A stretch of 64,000 bases of DNA from Lederbergia citri (GCF_018343625.1 NZ_JAGYPG010000001.1:1249401-1313400), one strand, 5' to 3'; positions 20,757 to 30,871 are shown, counted from the first letter of the stretch. A program made the numbers and translations. The notes: a model not told the origin generated them from the sequence alone.

Positions 20757-21192
20757 TTTGTCTCTTAAACATCTTTTTTTCATCTTCTTCCTCGATATGA
20801 TCATATCCGAGTAAGTGTAGAAACCCATGGATCGTTAAAAAACCAAGCTCTCGTGAAAAGGAATGCCCATAATCATTTGCTTGTTCTTGTGCTTTTTCAA
20901 AAGAAATGATAATGTCACCAAGCATTCGAGGCATCTCGGCTCCTTTAATTTCCGGTTCATCTTCCCCTAGTTCTTCCATTGCAAAGGAAATGACGTCTGT
21001 AGCATAATCCTTTCCACGGTATTCTTTATTTATTTTTTGTATTTCGTCATTTGACACAATCATTACTGATAGCTCAGTACCATTCTCAATATGCTCTTCT
21101 TCTGCTGCATAGTTCAATAACTTTTCAATCAGTTCAATATCAGTTTCGGACAATTGTTTCGTTTCGTCTATTAAATCAATTTGTAGTGCCAT
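20722..21192 (-). CDS. ybeY: Endoribonuclease YbeY
   Basis: 156-residue zinc-dependent RNase for 16S rRNA 3' processing and 70S quality control. The metal site [11 protein letters not shown] (H-x3-H-x5-H) is at about 122-132. The ATG at 21192 has the SD GAAGGTGA at proper spacing; the TTG at 21198 is too close. It overlaps yqfF upstream by 17 bp and dgkA downstream, so the three are tightly coupled. Confidence 0.95.
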   Translation of the reverse strand: MALQIDLIDETKQLSETDIELIEKLLNYAAEEEHIENGTELSVMIVSNDEIQKINKEYRGKDYATDVISFAMEELGEDEPEIKGAEMPRMLGDIIISFEKAQEQANDYGHSFSRELGFLTIHGFLHLLGYDHIEEEDEKKMFKRQNELLEGYGLER

Positions 21193-23365
21193 TGCCAATC
21201 ACCTTCTGTTGTTTTAAATCAGGGTACTCTATTCGCGAGTGAAATATTCCATTTAAAGTTTCGCAAAATCTTTCTTTTACTAGTTCAATTTCTTTTAAAG
21301 TTAGATCACATTCATTAAACTGACCATCTAGGATTTTATCTTGTGCTATATGATGAACAAGTGAGCGAATTTCTCCTGGAGTGGGGTTAGCCATTGAGCG
21401 AACAGCGGCTTCTACACTATCTGCTAGACTAATTACAGCTGCTTCCCGCGTTTGTGGTCTAGGTCCCGGATAACGATAGTCACTCTCAGGTGTATCTTCA
21501 TTCAATTTTTTTGCTTTAAAATAAAAATATTTAAGCAAACTTGTTCCATGGTGCTGCTCGGCAATATCAACAATTTCTTTTGGTAATTTATGCTTTCGTA
21601 ATTCTTTTGCACCATCTACCGCATGAGCAATTATAATATCTTTGCTAGTTTCAGCTGGCAGACGATCGTGCGGATTCTCTATATTGATTTGATTCTCAAT
21701 AAAAAAAGGCGGTCGTTTTGTCTTCCCTACATCGTGATAATAACAGCCCACTCTAGCTAATAAACCATTTGCACCAATTGCTTCACAAGCAGATTCCGCC
21801 AAGTTAGCAACCATTACACTATGATGATAAGTTCCAGGTGTTTCCGTTAAAAGCTTTTTCAACAATGGATGATTTGGATTGGACAACTCGATTAGCCTCA
21901 TCGTCGATAATATTCCAAATCCTGCTTCAAAAAAAGGCAGTAGTCCAATAGTAAGCACGGACGATAAAATACCAGATACAACTGAAAACAGTCCAAAATA
22001 AACATATTCTGTAATAGTGAACTGTCCACCTCCGATTAATAATAGGAAAGAGATGAGTAGAAGATTAACACACGACACTAGTAACCCAGCTTGTAAAATA
22101 TGGCTTCTTTCATTTCTGGCAGATACAAATAAAACTCCAGCCATGCCACTAAATAATATATATACAGCTACTTCAATATCTATTGTATCCGATATACCGT
22201 CATGAAAAACAATGCTGCCACATGCAGCCAAAATGATTGTCATGATAAGAGCCAATCTTTCATTAATCATGGTCTTAATTAGCATTGGCGCCATAGCTGC
22301 AGGGAAAATATAGGCGATTTTATTTAAATTATCATTTTCCATTAAACCGATTATTTTCATTATGATAACGGAACAAATAAAAATCAAACTGGATAGTAAT
22401 AAATAATTTTGTTTTTTCTCTTCGGAAGTGGTCAAACTTGAAAAATAAATATAGATTGAGCCAATTGTCATCAAAACAAAAATCCCTAACCCAATGATTG
22501 GCTTCCTTGTTGGGTTGCTTTTCAACAATCCGAGCATTTCCAACTGTCTGTATGTCTCTCTATCAATTAAATGCCCTTCCTGGACAATGATCTGACCTTG
22601 CAAAATTTTTACTGGTTCAACGTCATCCTTTGCTTGTTTTTTTCTTTCTTCTGTTAGCAAAGGGTCGTACAAATCATTTGGAACAATCGCATACTTGCCT
22701 AACTCAGTAGCAGCTAATTTCATTTCATCCGGGAGCGCCGATGCTTTAATGTGGTCAGCTACTGCTTTCTTAGCTGCTTCAGTTCCATCCTCACGAATTT
22801 TTTCATTCATGATAGATTCAACATTTCGAATAACAATATCGCGGCTTCTTTGCAATTCTGCGATATCTGCTTGCAACAATGTAATAAAAATTGGATCTGA
22901 TATTGTATTGGTAATGTCTTCTGAAACATTTTCAGTAAGCCGTGTTTTAAGCTGCTTTAACCTTGTTTCCAACGATATGGCAGCTGCTTCCTCTTTTTTT
23001 ATTTCTGAAGAGTTCTCTTCCACTACTTTATTAGATTCATTATTAGTATCCTTCACAAAATCAAAAATGGAAGAAATCAAAGATACTCGATTTTGTGCTA
23101 TTTCTTTTTTAAAAACATAAACCTTATCGACTTGTTCAGCAGCGTTTTCCCGTGCTTCAGCCGTTTTAATTTCATCCTCAACTGTCTTTGGAGATCGGAT
23201 TGTTTTATCCGCTACAGAAAAAAGTTCAATATCATACGTTTCCGGCTTCACATTGTGATATAGAATCGTAAAAAGTAATAATCCAAGGATGCAGTAAATT
23301 AGAGTTGTAAATACTTTATAGCTTAGGAACGTTCGGATTTTTCTAATATATGCTTGAAAGTCCAT
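21176..23365 (-). CDS. pgpH: Membrane HD phosphodiesterase YqfF (PgpH)
   Basis: 729-residue 7TMR-HDED protein that hydrolyses cyclic di-AMP. One transmembrane helix near 18-38 is followed by a long extracellular domain (about 40-285), then seven membrane helices (about 290-480) and a cytoplasmic HD domain. In that domain [14 protein letters not shown] holds the HD pair, with [12 protein letters not shown] and [12 protein letters not shown] further on. The ATG at 23365 follows the SD GGGGGA; the ATG at 23377 would overlap it. It leads the yqfF-ybeY-dgkA unit after the phoH terminator. Confidence 0.93.
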   Translation of the reverse strand: MDFQAYIRKIRTFLSYKVFTTLIYCILGLLLFTILYHNVKPETYDIELFSVADKTIRSPKTVEDEIKTAEARENAAEQVDKVYVFKKEIAQNRVSLISSIFDFVKDTNNESNKVVEENSSEIKKEEAAAISLETRLKQLKTRLTENVSEDITNTISDPIFITLLQADIAELQRSRDIVIRNVESIMNEKIREDGTEAAKKAVADHIKASALPDEMKLAATELGKYAIVPNDLYDPLLTEERKKQAKDDVEPVKILQGQIIVQEGHLIDRETYRQLEMLGLLKSNPTRKPIIGLGIFVLMTIGSIYIYFSSLTTSEEKKQNYLLLSSLIFICSVIIMKIIGLMENDNLNKIAYIFPAAMAPMLIKTMINERLALIMTIILAACGSIVFHDGISDTIDIEVAVYILFSGMAGVLFVSARNERSHILQAGLLVSCVNLLLISFLLLIGGGQFTITEYVYFGLFSVVSGILSSVLTIGLLPFFEAGFGILSTMRLIELSNPNHPLLKKLLTETPGTYHHSVMVANLAESACEAIGANGLLARVGCYYHDVGKTKRPPFFIENQINIENPHDRLPAETSKDIIIAHAVDGAKELRKHKLPKEIVDIAEQHHGTSLLKYFYFKAKKLNEDTPESDYRYPGPRPQTREAAVISLADSVEAAVRSMANPTPGEIRSLVHHIAQDKILDGQFNECDLTLKEIELVKERFCETLNGIFHSRIEYPDLKQQKVIGNGTTN

Positions 23366-23587
23366 AAAATCCCCCATACCCGTAATTGCTGACTAATTTC
23401 AGCATTATATTAAAATAATAACAGTTTTATAGTGCGAAAACACTCGAATTTTGTAAATGCTATAAGAAATCATCATTCCTTTATACATAAGACGAAATAA
23501 ATTAAAAAAAGTTCCTAAGAACAAGAGCGCTAAAAGTTGGACGGTAAAAAACTTTGTTCAAAAATATATATCAACATTATCTGAAAA

Positions 23588-23620
23588 GGAAAAAACCCCG
23601 TTTTTAAGCGACGGGGTTTA
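23588..23620 (-). terminator. Terminator of phoH
   Basis: AACCCCG (23594-23600) and CGGGGTT (23612-23618) form a GC-rich stem; on the minus strand TTTTTCC follows. It closes the yqfC-yqfD-phoH transcript. Between it and yqfF there is a TATAAT about 30 bp before the gene but no good -35. Confidence 0.85.
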
Positions 23621-23628
23621 AAAAAGTA

Positions 23629-24600
23629 TTAACTAGGCAAGGAATCATGTCCCTCAAAAGCTTCAATAATGCGTCCGACGAGTGGATGTCTAACCACATC
23701 ACTTTGACTAAGGTGAATAAAAGAAATTCCCTGAACTCCATTTAAGATGATTTCTGCTGCCATTAGTCCAGACTTGGAGCCTTTAGGCAAGTCCACTTGG
23801 GTAGAGTCCCCCGTGATGACCATTTTAGATCCAAAGCCAAGTCTCGTTAAAAACATTTTCATTTGTGCTTGAGTTGTATTTTGAGCTTCATCCAATATAA
23901 CGAAAGCATCGTCTAATGTTCTGCCTCTCATATAGGCAAGTGGTGCAATCTCAATTGTTTCCCGATCAATTAACCTTTGAGTATGTTCTGCACCTAAAAC
24001 ATCATGCAGTGAATCATAAAGAGGTCGCAAGTATGGGTCTACTTTTTCTTTTAAATCACCAGGTAAAAATCCTAGGCTTTCTCCCGCTTCAATGGCAGGA
24101 CGTGTAAGTATTATTTTGTTTACTTTATTATTTTTTAATGCATTCACAGCCATTACAACAGCTAAATACGTTTTTCCTGTTCCAGCAGGGCCAATACCAA
24201 ATACGAGATCCTGCTTACGGATAGCATCAATATACTGGCGCTGTCCCAATGTTTTTACACGTATTGCTTTTCCCTTAGTATTGCGGGCTATTTCCTCTTC
24301 AAATAGTTCCGAGAAATATTCTATTCTGTTTTGTTTAGCCATTTTTGAGGCATAGGATACATCTCTCTCTCCAATATGAATGCCTCTTCGAATAACAGTA
24401 AGAAGCTGCTTAATTGTTTCGGCTGCCATTTCAGCTGCTGCAGTTTCTCCTGATAAATTTAATGTTTCTCCTCTTGTCACGATTGTTACATTAAATTGAT
24501 CCTCGAGTATTTTTAAATTAATATCTGCATTTCCAAATAAAACAACAGCTTCATCTGGGTTTTTTATTTCAATTTTCACTGTAGTTATTTCTGCTGACAT
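23629..24600 (-). CDS. phoH: PhoH-like ATPase
   Basis: 323 residues of the PhoH/YbeZ family, a P-loop ATPase linked to RNA metabolism and partnered with YbeY. The N-terminal 90 residues are a KH-like domain (VVLFGNADINLKILE). Walker A is GPAGTGKT (about 136-143), Walker B VILDEAQNTT (about 233-242), and a sensor region MVITGDSTQVDLP follows. The start lies 3 bp after the yqfD stop, so the genes are coupled. Confidence 0.95.
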   Translation of the reverse strand: MSAEITTVKIEIKNPDEAVVLFGNADINLKILEDQFNVTIVTRGETLNLSGETAAAEMAAETIKQLLTVIRRGIHIGERDVSYASKMAKQNRIEYFSELFEEEIARNTKGKAIRVKTLGQRQYIDAIRKQDLVFGIGPAGTGKTYLAVVMAVNALKNNKVNKIILTRPAIEAGESLGFLPGDLKEKVDPYLRPLYDSLHDVLGAEHTQRLIDRETIEIAPLAYMRGRTLDDAFVILDEAQNTTQAQMKMFLTRLGFGSKMVITGDSTQVDLPKGSKSGLMAAEIILNGVQGISFIHLSQSDVVRHPLVGRIIEAFEGHDSLPS

Positions 24601-24603
24601 TCG

Positions 24604-25794
24604 CTAGTCTCCTTGAATGATTGGTCTTTCCTCTGCTATATTTTCAATCACTTGAAAATTAATCGATAATTTAACTTTACCATTGTCAACTTCCTGTTGC
24701 AAAATATATTCCCTATCCACTCTTGCATCAGCAGGTATATTATTCTCTACATCCCTTCTGGCTAATTCGATAGCGGCTGCCATCGCTTCATCTTTTGTCA
24801 AGGAACGTGGCATTTTTTCATTTTCCCTTATTGTTCTTTCGGAATATTTTATCGGAAGCTTCCATCCTAAAAAAAACAAATCGTGATCGATTGTTTCTAT
24901 CTCATATTGTTTAAAATTTATACGTTTAAAACCCCAAAAAGGTATAGAAATCTTACCTGCTCCTATATAGTGTCTTCTAATCTCTTCACCACTATAAACT
25001 TGAAAATGGGATTTTAAAGGAAATTCAACTTTCGTATTATACCAAGTAATTCCCCAAACTTCCCCAGTCGCTGATACAAGCTTTGGTTTATCATCACTTC
25101 CAATCACACCTGATACGAGAACTTGTCCTTTTTCTACATATTGATTAATTTTCACTAAAGGTTTACCTTTTTCAACAAACAAATCGGCAATTACTGCTTT
25201 TTTCTTAGCCACTATATTGCTGGGACTTTTTAGTTCAGGTTTTTTAGGTTCATTTTTTTGTACAACATTGAAATGGAAGGTTGTCCCTTTTAACTCTACA
25301 CCAACCCAAGTAATATTATCGATTCGATCGGTTAACTTTTGCTGAATAACATCAGGCTTATCGTTTAACATATGAAAGGTACCAACTCTAATACCAAGCT
25401 GTGTCAATTCTTTTCTAATTTTATGCTCCGTTTCAGGATCAGCACCTTTAATTTCTATTCCCCAAGTAACATTAGATAACATAAAAGCAATGAGGAAAAA
25501 TAATACAATTCCTACAAGGAAACCACTATTCCTCTGCGTCCTTTTCAATATAAACGGCAAACCTTCACCGCGAATAAAAGATATAGAACAGTCCGCTTTG
25601 CGAGCAGCATTTCGAAATTTAGGCAAATCTGGAAGAGCGATAAAAAATAGAACATCTCCAGATTTCTGTTTTTTCACTTTCCACATAATAAGGCCGGATT
25701 GAGCGAGTCGATTTATCAAACGCTCAATCCCTTTCCCTTCCGCTTTAACTAATACTCTTCCAGTAATAAACGTTAGCCACTGATTCTTCAACAA
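24604..25794 (-). CDS. yqfD: Sporulation protein YqfD
   Basis: 396-residue membrane protein of sporulating Firmicutes; a sigma-E regulon member in B. subtilis whose molecular role is unclear. The N-terminal cytoplasmic part (about 1-88) is followed by one transmembrane helix (about 90-110). The extracytoplasmic region has DNITWVGVELKGTTFHF, NIVAKKKAVI and VEKGQVLVSG, and the tail is RPIIQGD. Two tandem TTG codons (25794, 25791) suit the SD AGGAGTG; the GTG at 25800 is part of that SD. It is coupled to yqfC (8 bp) and phoH (3 bp). Confidence 0.92.
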   Translation of the reverse strand: MLKNQWLTFITGRVLVKAEGKGIERLINRLAQSGLIMWKVKKQKSGDVLFFIALPDLPKFRNAARKADCSISFIRGEGLPFILKRTQRNSGFLVGIVLFFLIAFMLSNVTWGIEIKGADPETEHKIRKELTQLGIRVGTFHMLNDKPDVIQQKLTDRIDNITWVGVELKGTTFHFNVVQKNEPKKPELKSPSNIVAKKKAVIADLFVEKGKPLVKINQYVEKGQVLVSGVIGSDDKPKLVSATGEVWGITWYNTKVEFPLKSHFQVYSGEEIRRHYIGAGKISIPFWGFKRINFKQYEIETIDHDLFFLGWKLPIKYSERTIRENEKMPRSLTKDEAMAAAIELARRDVENNIPADARVDREYILQQEVDNGKVKLSINFQVIENIAEERPIIQGD

Positions 25795-25802
25795 CGCCAC
25801 TC

Positions 25803-26087
25803 CTATTCATCTAGATAATGAACCTCTTCTATTTTTCCTTCGAGCAATAGTTCATCAGGCAAAATAGTCTTGATGACGAATGAATGTCCTTTTATAAGCA
25901 GTTGCCCTTGTTTTAGCAATAGCCGCAATTCCTTATCTGTAAAAACAAGAAGTCCTTTATGATTTTCAATATAAATGTGTAATTGACCTACAATCGTTAC
26001 TCTTGGCAAGTCCATGACAACGTCTGGAGGAAGTTCCATTTTGAATGCCATCCATTTTCGTAAGCTGTTAGTCCATTTCTTGGCCAT
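25803..26087 (-). CDS. yqfC: Sporulation protein YqfC
   Basis: 94 residues of the YabP/YqfC family of small sporulation proteins. Typical segments are LRKWMAFKMELPPDVVMDLP and VTIVGQLHIYIENHKGLLVF. Made in the mother cell under sigma-E in B. subtilis; exact function unknown. The start is unusual: its only good SD (GGAAAGGGGG) lies in the right arm of a strong hairpin that ends just before the ATG. Confidence 0.92.
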   Translation of the reverse strand: MAKKWTNSLRKWMAFKMELPPDVVMDLPRVTIVGQLHIYIENHKGLLVFTDKELRLLLKQGQLLIKGHSFVIKTILPDELLLEGKIEEVHYLDE

Positions 26088-26135
26088 AAAAAAGAACCCC
26101 CTTTCCTCTCATATGTATGAGAGAAAAGGGGGTTT
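26088..26135 (-). terminator. Strong hairpin between yqfB and yqfC that holds the yqfC SD
   Basis: The minus strand reads AACCCCCTTTTCTCTCATA, a short loop, then TATGAGAGGAAAGGGGGTT with one mismatch and finally CTTTTTT. It looks like the terminator of the yqeZ-floA-yqfB operon, but the GGGGG in its 3' arm is also the SD of yqfC, 9 nt before that ATG. Confidence 0.75.
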
Positions 26136-26145
26136 CATTCTTCTG

Positions 26146-26622
26146 TTATGAACGTTTTGCCCTGTCGTAAGGCCTTAAGGCGCGTGGAGAACCCAGCACC
26201 TCTGACATGACTATCCCTTTAAGAATATCATTGGCTTGAAATTGGAATTCAGGGATCTGTTCATGTTTTATTTCTTGGTCAGACTGTTTAATTACTTTTA
26301 CTCTTGCACGGTGTTTTTCCTCTTCTGCTTTTAACTCTTCCATTTTTTTCATTAGTTCTTCTTGTTTCTTATTAACACTTGGTTGAGCCTTGTTTATAAA
26401 AATATCCGCAGCCTCTTGCAAGTTTCGAGCTTTCGTAAGTTCAGGAAAAACTTCTTGTATTGGCTTAACTGTATCTTCAGCATCCTCATTGTAGGTTTGT
26501 ATTGGCCTTGCAATTGGAGGCGGCATTCGATGTTCACGCTGTTGCTGTTCGTTGGCGCGGCCTTTGCGCTTAAAAATAAAACTGAGTGCTGCAATTAATA
26601 GAAATAATAAAATTTGTTCCAA
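26146..26622 (-). CDS. Membrane-anchored coiled-coil protein of the floA operon (YqfB position)
   Basis: 158 residues. A single hydrophobic N-terminal anchor (about 3-18) is followed by a basic stretch (FKRKGRANEQQQ), a Pro-rich linker, and a long Lys/Glu/Gln-rich helix with coiled-coil character (about 85-115). The C-terminal segment ILKGIVMSEVLGSPRALRPY is compact and looks conserved. It starts with TTG and the SD AAAGGGGG. It sits where yqfB lies in the sigma-W operon yqeZ-yqfA-yqfB of B. subtilis, but I cannot confirm homology. A scaffold or partner role with FloA is an inference from position. Confidence 0.7.
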   Translation of the reverse strand: MEQILLFLLIAALSFIFKRKGRANEQQQREHRMPPPIARPIQTYNEDAEDTVKPIQEVFPELTKARNLQEAADIFINKAQPSVNKKQEELMKKMEELKAEEEKHRARVKVIKQSDQEIKHEQIPEFQFQANDILKGIVMSEVLGSPRALRPYDRAKRS

Positions 26623-26652
26623 AGGAGTTACCCCCTTTCAATTCGCGATACA

Positions 26653-27651
26653 TTATTCTGGTTTATTTCGATCAACAGGTTTTGTCATTTTTCCAATGGA
26701 ATCGCGCATATCTGTATCAGCACCGATATTTTTCATTGAAAAATAATCCATAACTCCTAGGTTCCCTGATTTTAATGCCTCAGCCATTGCTTGTGGCACT
26801 TCAGCTTCAGCCTCAACAACCTTCGCTCTCATTTCTTCAACGCGAGCCTTCATCTCTTGCTCATTTGCTACCGCCATTGCTCTTCTTTCTTCCGCTTTCG
26901 CTTGTGCAATTTTCTTATCAGCTTCCGCTTGGTCAGTTTGTAGCTGAGCTCCAATATTTTTACCGATATCAACGTCAGCAATGTCAATCGATAGAATCTC
27001 AAAGGCAGTACCAGAATCTAACCCTTTTGATAAAACTGTGCGTGAAATCATATCAGGATTTTCAAGGACCTTTTTATGATTATCACTGGAACCAATTGTA
27101 GAGACGACACCTTCACCTACACGTGCGATGACAGTATCCTCACCTGCACCCCCAACGAGGCGTTCGATGTTGGCACGTACTGTTATACGAGCTTTTGCCT
27201 TCACTTCAATACCATCCATCGCTACACCAGCAATAAATGGCGTTTCAATAACTTTTGGATTAACACTCATTTGTACAGCCTCTAACACGTTACGACCAGC
27301 AAGATCTATCGCTGCAGCACGTTCGAAAGTCAATTCGATATTGGCACGTTGTGCGGCAATTAACGCATTGACAACCCTGTCAACATTTCCTCCTGCAAGA
27401 TAATGGCTTTCAAGCTGGTTTGTACCTACATTAATTCCTGCTTTATGGGCTTTAATTAATGGGTTTACGACTCTTCCAGGTATAACCCTTCTTAATCTCA
27501 TCCCGATTAATGTAAAAATCCCAATTTTTACTCCTGCCGCAAGGGCGGAAATCCACAGTCCGATTGGTACAAATGTAAATAATACCGATAGGACAATGAT
27601 TCCAATAATGATTGCTACGATTACAAAAATTAATTCTGGACCTAATGGCAT
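26653..27651 (-). CDS. floA: Flotillin-like protein FloA
   Basis: 332-residue membrane scaffold that organises functional microdomains in the Bacillus membrane. A hydrophobic N-terminal hairpin covers about 5-50, then a PHB/SPFH domain (about 55-220). A Glu/Ala/Lys repeat region follows ([36 protein letters not shown]), the signature of the FloA type. The SD ATAGGGGG precedes the ATG. Lies between the NfeD-type protein YqeZ and the YqfB-position protein, the standard floA operon. Confidence 0.95.
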   Translation of the reverse strand: MPLGPELIFVIVAIIIGIIVLSVLFTFVPIGLWISALAAGVKIGIFTLIGMRLRRVIPGRVVNPLIKAHKAGINVGTNQLESHYLAGGNVDRVVNALIAAQRANIELTFERAAAIDLAGRNVLEAVQMSVNPKVIETPFIAGVAMDGIEVKAKARITVRANIERLVGGAGEDTVIARVGEGVVSTIGSSDNHKKVLENPDMISRTVLSKGLDSGTAFEILSIDIADVDIGKNIGAQLQTDQAEADKKIAQAKAEERRAMAVANEQEMKARVEEMRAKVVEAEAEVPQAMAEALKSGNLGVMDYFSMKNIGADTDMRDSIGKMTKPVDRNKPE

Positions 27652-27678
27652 AGTATTACCCCCTATATAAAATAAAGT

Positions 27679-28983
27679 CTACTGAATTTCTCTTACTACG
27701 ATGCGTGAGCCTTCTACTTTCACGACTTTCACTTTTGTATTATTTTCAATAAAACTGCCTTCAGCAACTACATCAAGACGTTCATCATCCACTTTAACTG
27801 TGCCTGAAGGTCTTAAAGGTGTAACCGTAACTCCTTCACGCCCAATCAATTCAAGACGATTTACGTTTGATACGTAGCCACTTTCCGTGTTTGTCGAATC
27901 AGTTAGGATAAGCTTCTTAAATATATTCATCCGTTTACCAAACACCTTTAACATTATGATAATAGCTAAAATAGATAAAAATAAAGCAATTACGATGGAA
28001 ATGGCCATGTGCAAGAGATTTCCACCAGCCAAGATGATACTGCCGATTACAGCCACTGTTCCTAGCAGCCCGGCGATTCCACCCGCCAGGAAAAACTCAG
28101 CTGCTATCAAGATAATACCAAGGACAAATAAAATGATGGATTCATAACCAGCAAGTCCTGCAACATAATGTCCAAAGAAAAATAGCAGCAATGCACTTAA
28201 ACCCATTCCCCCCGGCAATCCAAAGCCAGGTGAATATAATTCAAGCACAAGTCCCAAACTAGCTATTGATAGAAGGATGGGAACAACAACAGGGTGCGTA
28301 ATAAATCTAGCGATTTTTTCCGCAAAAGTCAATTTCACTGTGTGAACATTAGCATCTTTAAAACCTAGTTCTGAGAGAAGTGCATCTAAATTTTTTACGG
28401 TTCCTTCTGAGTAACGGACTTGTATAGCTTGTTCAGCAGTAAGTGTTAATAGCTTTCCATTTTCTTTTAATTTCGGTAGGTCTATACTTTTAGTCACCAT
28501 CGCTTTTGCAATTTCAGGATCACGTCCATGATCTTCGGCCACACCAGCCATTGCAGCTAGCCACATACTCTCCGCTTTTTCTCCCGCGGTATTACCAGAC
28601 CCGTCAATAGGAGCAGATGCTCCCATAGTAGCAGTTGGTGTCATGTAAATTTCATCTGAGTGAAACGCAATATATGCACCTGCAGAAATTGCTAAAGGAT
28701 TCACAAATGCTACAGTATTAGTTTTCGTATTGGAAATTAAATTTCCTATTTTAAGAGCAGCGTCCACACTTCCTCCAAGAGTATCCATATCAAAAATAAT
28801 CAATTCTGCATTATTTTCTTCTGCTGTATTAATTGCTCTGTTCAAATACGCATATAATCCTTGCTCTACTGTTTCATTAATTGGTATGACGTATACGTTC
28901 GCTCCTTTGCCATCTGCTTGTGCCGGTAATACAGATAATACTAGTCCTGCCAGCATACAGATAGCAATCAACACTCTCCTCAT
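27679..28983 (-). CDS. yqeZ: NfeD-family membrane protease YqeZ
   Basis: 434 residues: signal peptide (about 1-24), a ClpP-class serine protease domain (about 30-200) with DTLGGSVDAAL and ISAGAYIAFHSD (catalytic Ser in the SAGAY motif) and a Lys candidate near AGEKAE, then about six transmembrane helices (230-350). A C-terminal NfeD beta-barrel has GREGVTVTPLRPSGTVKVD. Long NfeD proteins work with flotillins and stomatins. The ATG at 28983 has the SD AAGGGGGG; the TTG at 28986 is next to it. First gene of the floA operon. Confidence 0.92.
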   Translation of the reverse strand: MRRVLIAICMLAGLVLSVLPAQADGKGANVYVIPINETVEQGLYAYLNRAINTAEENNAELIIFDMDTLGGSVDAALKIGNLISNTKTNTVAFVNPLAISAGAYIAFHSDEIYMTPTATMGASAPIDGSGNTAGEKAESMWLAAMAGVAEDHGRDPEIAKAMVTKSIDLPKLKENGKLLTLTAEQAIQVRYSEGTVKNLDALLSELGFKDANVHTVKLTFAEKIARFITHPVVVPILLSIASLGLVLELYSPGFGLPGGMGLSALLLFFFGHYVAGLAGYESIILFVLGIILIAAEFFLAGGIAGLLGTVAVIGSIILAGGNLLHMAISIVIALFLSILAIIIMLKVFGKRMNIFKKLILTDSTNTESGYVSNVNRLELIGREGVTVTPLRPSGTVKVDDERLDVVAEGSFIENNTKVKVVKVEGSRIVVREIQ

Positions 28984-29015
28984 CAAATCCCCCCTTCCGA
29001 AGCGCTCATAACAGT

Positions 29016-29043
29016 AATACGAATAAAATCAGATAAAGATTCA
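29016..29043 (-). promoter_or_regulatory. Candidate sigma-W promoter of yqeZ-floA
   Basis: TGAATC (29043-29038), a 16-bp spacer and CGTATT (29021-29016) on the minus strand differ from the sigma-W consensus TGAAAC-N16-CGTA by one base. About 25 bp separate it from the yqeZ SD. The B. subtilis operon is sigma-W controlled, which supports the call. Confidence 0.6.
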
Positions 29044-29085
29044 CAAATATTTGGGTTCCTCTTATTATTATACCTGAAAAAAGTA

Positions 29086-29116
29086 AAAAAGCCGACAAGC
29101 ATTATGCTTATCGACT
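29086..29116 (-). terminator. Terminator of rpsU-yqeY
   Basis: GTCGATAAGC and GCTTGTCGGC pair across ATAAT on the minus strand (one G-U pair) and are followed by TTTTTTAC. Lies just after yqeY. Confidence 0.85.
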
Positions 29117-29131
29117 TTCTTTCATTGTTTA

Positions 29132-29578
29132 TTACGATAAATACCGCCCAACTAGCTTGCTAACGAGTGATCCGTCTGCCTTTCCTTTTACTTTCGGCAT
29201 CAAAATACCCATTACTTTGCCCATATCAGCTTTCGAAGCTGCACCTGTTTCAGAAATTGCCTCTTTCACAAGTACTTCCACTTCCTCTTCTGATAGTTGC
29301 GGTGGCATATATTTTTCCACAAAACCAAGTTCGTTTTGAACTTTATCAGCAAGATCGTCACGATCCGCTTTTTGAAATTCATGGAGGGAGTCTTTGCGTT
29401 GCTTTACTTCGCGAGAAAGGACTGTCAATTCTTCTTCTTCCGATAATTGTTGTTTGCCAAGCTTAATGGATTCATTTTGCAAGGCTGCTTTAAGCATTCG
29501 GATGACGGAGAGTTTTTCTTTTTCTTTATTCTTCATCGCTTGTTTCATATCTTCGTTTAAACGCTCAAGAAGACCCAT
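29132..29578 (-). CDS. yqeY: YqeY/GatB-domain protein
   Basis: 148 residues, all helical, of the GatB/YqeY family related to the C-terminal domain of the amidotransferase subunit GatB. It starts [20 protein letters not shown] and ends with [20 protein letters not shown], the tRNA-binding-like tail. It probably touches tRNA but no activity is established. It follows rpsU by 13 bp and shares its promoter. Confidence 0.92.
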   Translation of the reverse strand: MGLLERLNEDMKQAMKNKEKEKLSVIRMLKAALQNESIKLGKQQLSEEEELTVLSREVKQRKDSLHEFQKADRDDLADKVQNELGFVEKYMPPQLSEEEVEVLVKEAISETGAASKADMGKVMGILMPKVKGKADGSLVSKLVGRYLS

Positions 29579-29591
29579 ATTTACACCCTCT

Positions 29592-29765
29592 TTAGAACTT
29601 GCGCTTTCTGGCAGCTTCTGATTTTTTCTTACGTCTTACGCTTGGCTTTTCATAAAATTCGCGCTTTCTGTATTCTTGTAAAGTCCCTGTTTTAGAAACT
29701 GTACGTTTGAAGCGGCGAAGAGCATCTTCAAGCGATTCGTTTTTACGAACTACTGTTTTTGACAT
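29592..29765 (-). CDS. rpsU: 30S ribosomal protein S21
   Basis: 57-residue basic protein [20 protein letters not shown] with the basic tail [16 protein letters not shown], bound near the anti-SD region of 16S rRNA. The ATG at 29765 has the SD GGAGGGAGGG; the longer frame to 29831 reaches into the promoter and is not coding. Confidence 0.97.
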   Translation of the reverse strand: MSKTVVRKNESLEDALRRFKRTVSKTGTLQEYRKREFYEKPSVRRKKKSEAARKRKF

Positions 29766-29830
29766 CTCTCTTTCCCTCCCTCCGAACATAGCAATAACAT
29801 GTTCATACACGGAAATCCATGTACTTTGCA

Positions 29831-29859
29831 ATTATAATATAAGGCTTTTGACAGGTCAA
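29831..29859 (-). promoter_or_regulatory. Sigma-A promoter of rpsU-yqeY
   Basis: TTGACC (29859-29854), a 17-bp spacer and a perfect TATAAT (29836-29831) on the minus strand. The best vegetative promoter visible in the window. Confidence 0.85.
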
Positions 29860-29942
29860 CAATCTTATTACTAAAAGGTAGTTACAAGCCTTTAAGCATG
29901 TCTAAAAAACTGCGTCATATATTTATTTGAGAGGTGAAGGAC

Positions 29943-30869
29943 ATGCTTTATATTCTTTTATTTATTATTCTAGCTGGTTGCTTTTTACTCGGAATGACGA
30001 TGTTGAGGATTGGTCTTTTCAATTTATCCGGAAGTACCATGGAAAAATGGCTTCAAAAAATGACAAGAACGCCTTTTTTGGGGTTTCTTGCAGGTATTGG
30101 AATGACAGCAGTCCTTCAAAGCAGCTCGGCAGTCACGGTCATCGCTGTTGGACTTGTATCTGCTCGTATCCTCACTTTTCCACAAACAATCGGAATTATA
30201 TTAGGTACTAATATTGGCACTACGGTAACTTTGGAATTTTTCACTTTTGATTTATCCAAAGTCATTGTGCCTCTCCTATTGATCGGATCTGTTTTACAAT
30301 TTTTTAAAAATGTAAAAATAAAAAGCAGCAGCTTTATTTTACTTGGAATTGGCATTATTTTTACATCAATGAATGGATTTGAATGGCTATCTGGCCCACT
30401 TGCAGACATCGAATACATAGATAACTTAATATATGTTATGAAGGATCATTCTGTTATTTCTTTTCTTACAGGAACATTACTTACTGCAATTATACAATCG
30501 AGTACCGTCATAACTGGGATAGCCATGAGCTTCTTATCGGTTGGAACATTTCCGCTCGAAACGGGCATTGCTATAATGATAGGGGCAAATATCGGTACTT
30601 GTGCAACTGCCTTATTTGCATCTATCGGAGCAGGTCGAGAAGCAAGACAGACAGCGTTTGCCCATATATGGCTAAATGTTGGAGGCGCCATTCTATTTTT
30701 CCCCTTCATTTCATTATTAGCGGATTTGAGCCGTCTTCTTGCTATCGATCCTAATACTCAACTTGCACATGCTAGCGTTATTTATAATGTTGTCTGCTCA
30801 CTTATTGTACTGCCTTTTGCTAAGGAATTTGGACTTTTTATTATTAAACTTCATGGTGGAAAAAAGTAG
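29943..30869 (+). CDS. yqeW: Na/Pi cotransporter family protein YqeW
   Basis: 308-residue integral membrane protein with about eight hydrophobic segments. It has the inverted repeat of NptA/PNaS transporters: AVLQSSSAVTVIA (about 56-68) in the first half and AIIQSSTVITGIA (about 184-196) in the second, plus GTNIGTTVT and GANIGTCAT after each. It is expected to move phosphate or another anion with sodium. The ATG at 29943 follows the SD GAGAGGTGAAGG. It is convergent with deoC, with only 2 bp between the stop codons. Confidence 0.88.
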   Translation: MLYILLFIILAGCFLLGMTMLRIGLFNLSGSTMEKWLQKMTRTPFLGFLAGIGMTAVLQSSSAVTVIAVGLVSARILTFPQTIGIILGTNIGTTVTLEFFTFDLSKVIVPLLLIGSVLQFFKNVKIKSSSFILLGIGIIFTSMNGFEWLSGPLADIEYIDNLIYVMKDHSVISFLTGTLLTAIIQSSTVITGIAMSFLSVGTFPLETGIAIMIGANIGTCATALFASIGAGREARQTAFAHIWLNVGGAILFFPFISLLADLSRLLAIDPNTQLAHASVIYNVVCSLIVLPFAKEFGLFIIKLHGGKK

Positions 30870-30871
30870 AA

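Noticed and set aside
23366..23440. TATAAT upstream of yqfF as a promoter
   Set aside because: No acceptable -35 element at 16-18 bp, so not listed.
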